Assembly (NCBI GenBank): GCA_024195265.1
Contig: JAJLRJ010000005.1
Location: 41,278,780 to 41,342,779, forward strand
Length of the DNA: 64,000 bases
Reading direction: 5' to 3'
DNA from: Dendrophyllia cribrosa
Taxonomy: Eukaryota > Cnidaria > Anthozoa > Scleractinia > Dendrophylliidae
Part shown: positions 34,781 through 46,200 of the stretch, piece by piece
Numbering within the stretch: the first letter of the stretch is position 1
Layout: each line of letters begins with the position of its first letter
Made by a program: the position numbers and the translations under genes
The notes under the pieces: model-generated
Databases searched by the model: none
The model's input: the letters and a program-made list of their open reading frames with translations, nothing else
Told to the model about the DNA's origin: nothing

Positions 34781-35216
34781 GTGAGAAACCGTATATTGAG
34801 TGTCTTGTGAGTTTTGTTATATGAGCGCACGTCACTGAGGCGTAACGTGACAGCGGCGCTTTTTTTTGCGTTGTTACGCAAGACGTCCTCTTACACAAAT
34901 CGCCCCTGTTTCCGTTACGCCTCAGTGACGTGACGCTCATAATTTTTATTACAAAACTCACAGACACTCAATATGTAGACTACGAGCAGTCTCTCTCTCC
35001 CAGCTTAGTCCGTCGAGCGAGAAACGAAAAAACATTAGCGAACGGATAATGGCCGCGCGAAACTGGGGGCGAGGCAGGCGCGCGGGAAAAGCCTGCCTCG
35101 TCCCCAATTTCGCGCGGCCATTATCCGTTCGCTAATGTTTTTTCGTTTCTCGCTCGACGGACTAAGCTGGGAAAGAGAGACTGCTCGTAGTCTTCTCAAT
35201 ATGCGGTTTCTCGCAC
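34781..35216. mobile_element. Inverted-repeat element split by a palindromic insertion
   Basis: The left arm (34781-34853) starts GTGAGAAACCGTATATTGAG and ends GGCGTAACGTGAC. The right arm starts CGTTACGCCTCAGTGACGTG (34913) and reads CACTCAATATG, where it is interrupted at 34975. It resumes after 35203 as CGGTTTCTCGCAC. Confidence 0.8.
34976..35194. mobile_element. 219-bp near-perfect palindromic element with 9-bp target duplication
   Basis: Arms of about 102 bases (AGACTACGAGCAGTCTCTCT, CCCAGCTTAGTCCGTCGAGC, GAACGGATAATGGCCGCGCG and their inverses) surround a short GC-rich loop near 35078-35090, with only a few mismatches. CTCAATATG is present immediately before (34967-34975) and after (35195-35203), a target duplication of 8-9 bases as made by hAT- or P-type transposases. 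Confidence 0.88.
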
Positions 35217-35279
35217 TAGGAGCTTGGGTTACCTGTGGTTAGATGTTTGACGAACATTTTTTATGGATCAGACTGAATG

Positions 35280-35430
35280 TTTCGTTTTCGATCAAACATT
35301 TTGCCTTACATTTGTTGGGCGCAACAATGTTTGAACGTTGATCACTGGCTTTCCAACACAACAACCCCAGCAACAGCCAATCATGTTTCAGCCACGCATC
35401 CAGCAAATGTTGGCCAACAACGTTGGAACG
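35280..35430. repeat. CAACAATGTT-rich repeat
   Basis: ACATTTGTTGGGCGCAACAA, TGTTTGAACGTTG and GTTGGCCAACAACGTTGGAA alternate in both senses. A related piece (GGGTTCAACAATGTTAGAAC) lies at 34761-34780 just outside the nested element. Confidence 0.45.
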
Positions 35431-35444
35431 TTTGGTCGGGTGTG

Positions 35445-35640
35445 AAAATTCAAATGAAACCCCTTCAGCAGTACTTTTGCATGGTACCATTTGTTCTAAC
35501 TTTTGAATCTGTGGACGAAATCCTATGGTGTGACCATTCAAATGAAACCCTTTCAGCAGTACTTTTGCATGATACCATTTGTTTTTCATTATTTTACAAA
35601 ATTAAATTAAGGATTTTTCTTGAATTCTGATCTTTGGAAC
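35445..35640 (+). repeat. R1 repeat copy, intergenic
   Basis: Two partial units with TCAAATGAAACCC, TTCAGCAGTACTTTTGCATG, GTACCATTTGTTCTAAC and TGTGACCATTCAAATG, ending in the R1 tail GGATTTTTCTTGAATTCTGA. Confidence 0.75.
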
Positions 35641-35724
35641 TCTTGTCAAGAGAGGACCACACCCTCGCCTAACGATACCACCAAAGAAAACTCATTGTCA
35701 TGCAGCAATGCTGACACATGTCGT

Positions 35725-37221
35725 TTTATTAACAAACAATTTTCTTACATGTAGTAGATGTTGAGTCACAAGCACCGAACATCTCCAATGAAAATTGTTT
35801 TGTTTTCTTGTTTTGTTCTTTTTTTACAGCTAAAATATGTTAATGCACTTTATTTGCCATTCTGCATTCTCAGCTCTAAGACTAAGACTCACTGTTGACA
35901 GTGAAAGTTAAAAATGGTGTCAATTAAAGGGGCCACGTCTTTGGGATTTTGCATGGTTTTGCAGTTTTTGGGTCAAATCTGTGCTACCTTTTCTTATAAA
36001 AGAATTTGTTTCTTGTGTACTAAGAGGAAGATATCAAGGGAAGAACAAACCATGATCCTTTTTTCGTGATTTTTCTGAGACATGAGGGGAAAATGTACTA
36101 AAATAGCGACATAGCCCCTTGAATCCTCCGCACTACATTACTGTGTCTCTCAATAACACACCAACTCTGAGGTTCTAAAATCAACTAACAGTGTTGCTTT
36201 TCGCTGCTGCAATTATCATAGCGGATGCAGGGATGGAAGTTAGCACTCGCACAGAAGAGTATTATATCTTCTTGGGAGAGTACAAATTTCACAGTTTTTG
36301 GTGCAGTTCTGAAAGTCACTCACCGAAATGGAGAGTGTTTTCATACATAGAATTTCCAACCTTGAGTGGATGTTTCGGGGAAACATGAATGTTTAACTCA
36401 AGAGAGTCAAAAGGACATGTTTGTGGTGAATTTTGATCCACTTTGTCAGCTTCTGTTTTCTACATGGGTCCAATGTTTGTCGCTATGATTATAATTGATG
36501 GCAGTGTAAAACAAAAATATTAGCCAAGGTTTGAACTTCAGTGTTCACATGTTATTGAAAAAGTGCAGTAATGATATTTCAAAGAAGAAAACCACTCAAA
36601 TTCACTATTTTAATTCCTATGAAGGATCAACATTTGTGTCCTGGTAATTGTCAATGCACTGAAAATGAAACCAGCAAATAGATGTTGTCTTGATATTCCA
36701 CCAAATTCTCATAACTTCTCTCAAAGGAATGAACTGCATTGAGTGAGGAGCTTCACTTCACTGGAGTTGAAAGGTGCTTTTGGTAGCATGTTTTGGCATT
36801 AATATTTTGCAGCTGCAAGTTAGAACTTTGCAGCCATTGGTCAATAGCTTTGTAAAGAAGCATTATCAAAGCATTGTAGATAAACTGGAACAAATTCTTG
36901 GTTTCTGTCAAACCATGTAATTCCATAGATATATTTAGCTTGTTCATTTATCCTTCCACTGTACAAAAAAAATCAAATGGACAAGATTTTTGATCCAACA
37001 ATATTATTTGTCCCAGCATATTCCAACCACGATTTGCACTTCCACGATTTGTACTTTGTTGGTGCTTATGTGGCAATGTACATGTAGCTATGCAGCAATA
37101 CCCCTGTAGTCCATAAATGTGATGTCCTTTCCTTCACAGAGAGCTTCTAAACTTCACCATTTGCACATTGAACATTCTGACAAATTTCCTCAATTGAATT
37201 AATTGATTTGGCAAAGCAAGC
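35725..37221 (-). other. DCUN1D4: Candidate DCUN1D4 3' flank/3' UTR
   Basis: No further coding exon is visible downstream of the TGA at 37224-37222. AATAAA on the minus strand occurs at 35854-35849 and 35730-35725, so the transcript may run that far. A possible short TIR element lies at about 35926-36121 (AAAGGGGCCACGTC against GACATAGCCCCTT). The rest, AT-rich and free of recognisable repeats, is compatible with a long 3' UTR but not proof of one. Confidence 0.3.
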
Positions 37222-40200
37222 TCAGGCCGAGGAGACCGAGGAGGCCTGAGGAGGATGTTTTAGTTGATACCACTCCACAAATTCATCCATGAGGACTGGC
37301 CCTGATAAACAAATAAAGTTAACAAATAAAGAAACACTGATTTTGGCAGTACTGCATGTATACCCTGCTAACAGACACCTGCAGCGCTTAATTAACACAG
37401 ACAACTCTCACTAGCAGCCAGCTTGGTCCCAGCCAAAAGCCATACATTTAACATTTTACAGTTTCATCCCTTTAACAGCTAGAACATTTGATTCACTAGA
37501 TCATGAATACTTTGCTGCTGCTCTCTCAGTCCATCGCCACCAGTTGTCTTTCATGCCTGCCACAGGGGCAGTCCAGGTCTATCTGCGCCCTGTAAAACCA
37601 GCGGCACACTAGGCAAATTTATACTCCGATTGTGGCGATTGACAAAAATCGTCAGGTGTGCCTGGTACTGCAACAGTGATTTTCACTGGTCGCCACAAAC
37701 ATTGTTTAAAATCACCAATATCTGGCATAATATGTCAGATATTAGCGATAAAATCTGCATAGTGTGCCTGTTCAAGCAATTTTTTACCCTAGTCATAGTA
37801 AATCAACAAAACATTCAACCAATCAGATTGTCTGCAGCAGGCAGCGATGAAATTCACTTGTGGTTTAAGCTGGTGATCAAAATTATCACAATTGGTATAT
37901 ATAGATTTGCCTACTGTGTTGCTGGCTTAAGAAGTGTATAGGTGTTGCAGTTAATTTTTTAGTTCAGGTAATTTTTGATTTTCCTTTGTTTCAAATTCAT
38001 TAGCATATATTACCATACCCAAAAACAATGGAAAAATAAAAATTACCTGAGATAGGAAATTAACTACGACATAGGCAACACGTGACTATGAAAATGAATA
38101 CTTACAAGCACCATCTTCATCATAATTTGATAGGTCCGGATTTATTGAACGACTGAATTCCAACACATTACACCACTGGTCTCTGTTTAAAACTTTGTAT
38201 TTGGAATTCTGCAGGTAAAAAATAGAAATACATGTAGTTTAGTGGTGACTACTCTATGCGAACAAAGTTTAATATTAGTTACATATACATTACACATTAT
38301 GCTTCAGTGGTTTTAAAACTTGGCTATTTTGAGTACATTTCTCTGGTATTGTTCAAGGTGGTTCAAATACTTTACTTTCCTGTGGTTCTGTTTATTATGC
38401 TATTCAAGGTGGTTCTGAATTTTTAGTCTGTAGATGAAATTGTACAGTGTGACCATTCAAATGAAAGCTATTGAGCAGTACTTTCCTGTGGCCCTGTTAA
38501 TTATGCTGTACAAGGTGGTTCCAACTTTTGAGGTCTGGATGAAATCTTACAGTGTGACCATTCAAATGAAAGCTATTGAGTAGTACTTTTCTGTGGTACT
38601 GTTTATTATGCTGTACAAGGTGGTTCTAGCTTTTGAGTCTGTGGATGAAATCCTAAAGTGTGACCATTCAAATGAGCTACTGAGCAGTACTTCTCTATGA
38701 GGCTGTGACCTACGCTGTAAGGTAGTTGAAACTATTGAGTCTGAGGTTTCTACTTTGGCTCAAGGGTTAGAGTAGTTGCCAAATTACAAACCTGTAAAAA
38801 TTCTAAGAAATCATCTAGCAATGGCCACGAACCATGAAGCAAGAGGTGGAGCATTGTTACAGCTGTATCTATGTCCAGTTGGCGCTGGTCTTGATTCTGG
38901 TCAAAACAAAAAAACAACTTGATATAAAAGATGAATCCTTTCTAAATAATATTGTACAGTCAAACGGACTTACGAACACCCCACTCTGCCACTGGACAGT
39001 TCTCTTAGTACAACAACAACAATTTATTCAACAACAAACAATCACAACAATGTATTCTTAGTATAATAATGGAAGAGTTGAATGATTTGTTTGCCCTGCA
39101 AATAGCTGGAACGCTAATCGGGGCGGGGCAAAACAAGTACATGAATAATACAGTTATCTACAAAATCAAAAACCTTATACTATTGAAAAGCCTTGCAGAT
39201 TGCACATAATAATGAATAAAAAACACAGAAGTTAAGTGATCTAATTGAGTTAAGAACAAGTGGTCTCAGACTATAGTAAGTGCATTTATGTACTTACTTT
39301 ATTAATAATCATGGAGATTTGAATATAGTCATCCTCCTTTTCTAAAATATTGAATAGCAATTTGCGGAGAGCTTTTTTGAAAGCATTCTTAGGAAGATCC
39401 GTTATATAGCGTGGTATCTTATTCCACAGCTTTACTCCGAGCCGAGAGAAAGAATTGTTTAGTATTTCTAGTCTGGAACATTTAACATAGAATTTTCCAG
39501 ATGTAGACGATCGTGTATTGTATGAGTGAATATTAGACGTTTTCTGAAATAAATTGAGCATGTTTATTGGGTTATTCCAGAAAAAATCCACACACCCCCG
39601 ACGGATGGGGTCCTTTTTTAACCCCCCCTCTCACCTGGATTTCCTGAAGCACAAGACCCCCCCTCCCAACTGGATTTCCAAGGTGGAAGACCCCCCCTCC
39701 CGCCTGGATTTCCGGAAAAAAAAATAAAAGGCTTAAATTTAATTTATTTTTAATGGAAAATACATGCAATCACGTCTAAATGTTTTTGTTTTAAATTCTA
39801 AAGCTTCAGCTTATATTAAACTAAGAATTCTAGGTCTCGAAGGGGTCAAATACACAAACCTGTGGGAAATTATTTAGCTAGAAAAACAAACCTTGCAACA
39901 AAGACACTGGAATTTGACGTTTTTCTTTCAAGGACTTTTTAAAAATTTGAAAAAGAGGCAAACTAGGCTGATAATTTAAAAAGTAAACCTTAAAAAATAC
40001 AAAGTGCGAATGCGTGAACGTGAATCAGTTTTTTTTTTTATTATTTACACCAAACAACCGAGATTTCAAAGTTATACACTGTGGCGCGCAGGCTCTGGGT
40101 ACGAGTAGAAATGTGTCAGGCGTTTCACGCTCTTCGCGCGCGGGCTCTGGGTACGAGTAGAAATGTGTCAGGCGTTTCACGCTCTTCGTGACAACAACGT

Positions 40201-43200
40201 TGCGACGAGTTCCTTCAGGCCCGTTCTTTAGTATCTTGTTCGCGTTTTCTGCTATAAAAGGACCTGTAAAGCAACTTAGATTATCATTTATGTCAGGTGA
40301 GAAATATATGAACAAAACATTTTGACTATTTTCAGGGTCTGAAAGCGCTTAAGTGTCATCGAACTAAACGTTTGATTTGTATCAACTATCGGTCGAAATG
40401 ACCCCTGCAGAAGACTTTTTTAAGGTCAACCCCCCCTCCCGCCTGGATTTCCGGAGTCTTCGACCCCCCCTCCCGCGAGAATTTCCAGAATCCCATCCGT
40501 CGGGGGGGTGTGGATTTTTTCTGGAACAACCCATTGGGGCTTTATCATAATTGATATCATGCATTAGTCCCTAAAACACCAAATTCATTCAATCCCTACC
40601 TTAATTAAACGAACACCTCTATAATGCGGGCACTTGGATCCCTTTGGTGTTTGAATGTACACAAATTATAATGTTACCCTAAACACCAAGGCCGGATTGT
40701 TCAAAGCACGATTAAGCTAACCCAGGATTAGCGTCAATTTTGAATCCAGTTAATAAATAACTCAACAATCGAAAAATTTCCCAAATTTTTTTGCCCTGCA
40801 GTTTTGACTTAAACTTGTTTTCACTACTAGCTATAAATGACCTTTTGAAAACATTTTTAAAAAGAGAAATGGAATGCTCGGTTAACTTTTAATCCGGGAT
40901 TAGCCTTAATCGACTTTCGAACAACCGGGCCCATGTTTAGAACTGTGGTATTTTTATGGCATTTCTTGACCTAATAATAATAATAATTTTTATAAAAGTC
41001 CATGTACATGTATATAGTGTATATCCAAAAAAAAAACATAACGTCCATGGCAATGCACATTATGCTTTACTGGTCAAAAGAACTCACAGGATGTGTTTTT
41101 GTAGGCAAATTTATGAACCATTTTGATGCATGTAATACTGCCATATTAATGCGTAAACAAAGTTTTATCTTGTAACTGTGAAATAGACTTACTCTACAAA
41201 AGTCAAACGCATAACGATAAATCTTTTTAAAAGTCGCACTGTCACTCGTCAATGACTTCAAGCCACTTAGACGCGCTTTGAGCTTTGCTGTAGAATCGCA
41301 ACTAGGGAAAAGAAAGAAATATCATTTTAGTTCCACTTTTACACGACAGGGTGCAGTTGTAAAAGTAATTGCATTGATTCATACAAAATTCTTACTCTAT
41401 TGAGAGCATCCCTTTGCTCCACTCATGAAAAGTAAAAAATCCCATGGTTTCCGCTTGTAATTTCCATGCTAGAACAAGCATTACAGTCTGCAAAGGAGAA
41501 AATATAAAGACAACTTTAACATCAATATTATTGACATATAAAAAGTTGAAAGCACACTTTCTTCTTATAAAGCACATGTTCTGGTTCAAATTTTTCTTTG
41601 GTTTAAAGAAAGTCATACTTGTTTGCATTTGATTTTCGTTTGTCTTAGCTTCATTATATCTGAGACAAAGGATAACAAAAATCAAACTGTTCAAACCAAG
41701 GAAAAAATTGCACCACAACACACAATCTGCCATGGAAGGAACTGACCATACAATGGAAGAAATGTATTGGGTGAAACACGAGCCGCAGAACAAGTGAACT
41801 CAGGTACAGTTCTTAGTAAGATCGTAAGATCATACCAAGAACAACTTTTGGTACAATCTTGACAAGATCTTTCAAGATACAGTTGTATTCAAAGATCAGG
41901 CAAGATTCTCAACCTGGGAATAACAACCACCTTTTGAAAACAGAAAATTCTCTAAGATGGACATTAAAATGTAAGAAAAACACTAGTACGAGCTAAGATG
42001 GACATCTTTTTAAGATATTAAGCATTTCTCTAATATGGACACTTTTATCTCTCAAGACAGACACCTCCCTGAGATATACATCTCTTTGGATGGTAAGATC
42101 TTAGATCTTTGGCAAGATCCATCAAGATATTCAAAGATAATTCAAGATCTTAACAAGATTCTCAACCTGTGTTACAACCATCTTTTGAAAACAGACATCT
42201 CCCTAAGATGGACAACTATATAAGACTACAGACACTTCCTGAAATATAGAGTTGGACCTGGTCTGAAGCATGTCTGTTTGATGTACTAAATCAACACGCT
42301 AAAATTTATCTGCATTTTTATCATAGTTTGATGGCTAAAAGGTTCTTACATCTTCTGGGTCAACTCCCAAGTCCTTACAGAGTTTCTCTACTCCCTCAGG
42401 ACCAATAGTGTCGGCAGGTTCATCTTGACCTTTGTTGAAACAAATCAATAAAAAAATTATACCTTACTTCATTCACTTCACTTGCAAAATAATCTGGTAA
42501 CTTAGTTATAATAACTATTAAAAAAATTTCCTCTGTAGTGTGTTGAGTGCGATTCTCTGGGATTACTTCTAAAAAGAACTGCTATTGTTGACAATGACTA
42601 GCATTTCCACAACCTGAGCGGAAGGCATCTTCATAGTCACGTGAATTGTAAACCATCAGTTGATGGTATTAATGTCTGGTTGTTGCTGTCATTGGCCAAA
42701 TTTGTCTATGAGACAAAGAAGAAAAATTAAAAGTGGTTTGACCAAAAACACAATTTGAACCATATATAAGAACTGTAAGGCTACAAATCTTAAGGGAAAT
42801 AACTTTTAATAAACACATATCTCAATAAAATTATTCATTTTGAATACAGTCAAACTCGTATATAACGGCCCTGTATTAAGCGGCCCGCCACCCTCTATTA
42901 AGCGGGCAGTTTTCAAAGTCCCGATTTTTCGCTCATACAAACGCGGCCACCCTGTAGCAGTCCTATGTTTGTCATTCTTTGTTATTTTTACCTGTATTAA
43001 GCGGCCACCCTTGAACGGAAACTAAGCCACATGTCATTTATGCGGTATTTTATTGTGTTTAAAATAATGTGATCCATCATCACTATAAAGAAATAACATG
43101 TGCAAAGCTACTGTAAGCTGATAATCGGCTGTTTAGTATCGTTAACGCTTTCCAGAGGTCCGCAATGTGCTGAAGTACAGTACAAAATCACGAACGCAGC

Positions 43201-46200
43201 TAACTGAGTATTTTTAGTGATCCTGTATTAAGCGGCCACCTGTATTTAGCAGCCAGTTCCTCAAGTCCCAAAGGTTGCCATTATATACAGGTTCGACTGT
43301 ATATGTATGTACCTGCATAGTGTTCAAACCATGCTCTACATCTTCTCACAGAAAAGGGTTTTCCTAACTCATCTGATAGTGATTGAGACTTGATGCTGCA
43401 AATTAAAGAGAACATTGTTATTGAAATATACTTCCTTCATTCACCAGAACTACAGTTAATACCATGTATATTAAAATTTTTTTTTTACAAATATAATTTA
43501 AAGGGACGCTGTCACAGATTCGCATGCGCGGACCAGGCTCACTTTCGATTTTGACCAATCTTTCTTCTTTTCTTTCGGCATACCAAATATCCTTTTCTGT
43601 CCCGAGTTTCTTCATTTTCCACCTTGACCACGGCCACAAGTCAATGCCATTTTGAAATTGGCACTTCAACTTGAAAAATTCAGGCTAAACTATTCAAGTT
43701 TCGATTTGAAAATCTGGCGCATGTGCCCTAGTGACGGTGTCCCTTTAGTAACACTTATAGCACCAAAGGAATGTACAGCTGTATGTTAAAATTAACAGCA
43801 ACAAAGTTTGATCTGGACAGTAAAAGGGTTTACAACAGCCCTGCTGCAAACATATTCTAAGTAAGCACCTTGTTAAGCACTCATCCTTCTGTTTTTTTAG
43901 CTTGGTTTCCTCTCTCGTAGCTGCCTTTCTTTTTCTCCTTGGAGGCATTTCGTTTGAGTTATCTGTCTCTGAACTTGAGCTACTTGTACTAACTGTAGAA
44001 TGCGAAAATGTGATATTATAAGAAGTCTTTTAATATTACGTTTTAGATTATGCAAACAAATTACAACACATTTTTTTGAAGGCTGGTTTTCACAAGCGAC
44101 TGGGTCAATTTGCACCATATTTTTATTATAACTGTACTACTAGTGAAAATCAAACAACAGAGTCTTTAGCAGAGTTGTAAGCTTAATGGAATCGGAGTTG
44201 CAAGAATCATAAGGTTTCCAATTTCTTTTGATTACACTTATGACTGTCACAATATACTGAAAATTAGACTGTCGGAGCCACAAGCAGAAGTGAATTAACC
44301 AATCACAATGCCCATTTCCTGCTTATGACTCCGACAATCTAGTTTTCATTTGATCATAAGCAACGGTATCATACGCGCAATTGACAACTCTGCTTATGAC
44401 TCTATTGTTTGATTCTGATTATGACTGACTCCAAGTCAGTCAGCCTTAAGAAATCACTTATAACTCACTGAATATACATGTACATGTACATACATGTACA
44501 TATTGATTAGAGTGACCATGAATTTCTGCATCATTTGCTAGAAGCAAACTGTTTGCTCACTCACTTTATTTTCATAGCAGGACATGTATATATACTAGTA
44601 ACCAAGAAAAAGAATTGGCCCCAAAGATATCAGTAATCCACCTTTATCCCAGAAAGTTTCTCATAAGAATGCATGTAGTTCCTTATAATATTTTAACTGA
44701 AAATAAAAACTTTTACTTGTGGGTGCACAAGGCACAGCTCAAGCATTACAGGCTAAACTGGGGAAATTGGCATTATGCCATTGTCTTTCTTGATGGAAAG
44801 ATGGATGACTTGCTTTTTTGAGGGGGGAGGGGAGAAGCTTCTATCAAACCTATCCACCTTTGGTGTAGGGGTAAATGGTTTGACTATGAAGCATGTAGAT
44901 TTGAAATATAGCAAATCTTCAAGGAATATTTGGCATCATAACATCACCTTCATAGTCAATTATGCAGTCATGACCACACCATTAGGTGCCTAGTTTTCCA
45001 TACACAGTAATTGTAAGCAGCACTTGATTAAAAAAAATCTGATTTGAGGAGTGCTTACAAGAAGACATTGTTCTCTTATTTATAACATATCTGAAATTTT
45101 ATCCAACAACTTGAATTTTCGTAAACAATTTTCACTGCAACTAAGGAAGAAAAAATCAAGAAATTTTATACAGATTTATTTTCAACAGTTAAAATTCAGA
45201 GACAAGGGCAGAAAGTAATAGAAAACCTATAAACAGTTAACATTACATGCTCTTCTGCAAAAAATGGTAATAATTTAGAAGGCATAAATTGATAATCAAC
45301 TATAACTGCACAAACAGCGAAAGCAGTTTTGAGATTGTAATAAATATGAACTGCGTTCGGGGTTAGAATTACTGTCGTTTATGTAAGCCACGCAGTAATG
45401 AAAGTGATGACAAATTTAATGTTAAGCTTAAGCTTATATAACAAAGAGAAGTGCTACATGCAGATTTTCCCATTGTCGAACATAACTAGTCTTTTTCTAG
45501 AAGACCCTTAAAAGTAAGCTTATTTCTCAAAGCTTAAGCAAAGGAATTTGTGTTTACGCCTTCAAGCTGCTGGTCGCTCCACGAAAACCACTAGGCGGAA
45601 ACGCTCGCCTAATGGGGTCAAGGTAAAACTTGTCTTCCATGGTCATCACATGCCAAGTCTGCGAGTCGTTTGCGAGACTTTGAACCCACATTTATAAATA
45701 TAAATCGCTTAAAACCAATTCTCTACACAGTAAAACTAAGAATCTCTTGTAATAATTTAAATACCTTGAACAGGACATAAAAAGCTCCAAAATATGCCCT
45801 TGGTACGTGCTCCTTTCATTCAATTTGCAGTCGATTCTCCCGGTAGACTGTGTAACCGCGCTCGATGTTTGTGCACGTGCTTTGACCTCGATATCGCGCT
45901 GCTATGAAAATATTTCTGGCCGCAAAATTGATGGAAAATTTCCTGATTGTTGTACATTTTTTACCCGAATTTTTAATGAAAAAAGAAAAGAAAAAAAAGG
46001 AAGCAAAACAAACCAAGAGTTTATTAACTGCAGTATTTCTTATGCGCAGTTTCTATTATCCATAGTTAGTAAAACTGAAAAACAGGAAGCTTTTCAAACG
46101 TCTTCCGTTTGTCGGAGTCAGAGTTTAGTAAGCCCATCGACACATTATAAGTGAATTTCTTTGGCAATAATAAGTTCGTTTCTTGGAAACGGAATAATGA

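Noticed and set aside
40025..40315. 96-codon minus-strand frame
   Set aside because: Falls inside the 39569-40532 transposon and spans its 52-base internal duplication; no family resemblance.
45595..45645. Short minus-strand frame [20 protein letters not shown] as DCUN1D4 exon 1
   Set aside because: Using its only donor-like GT leaves a phase that creates a stop in exon 2; the exon at 47422-47320 fits phase and length instead.
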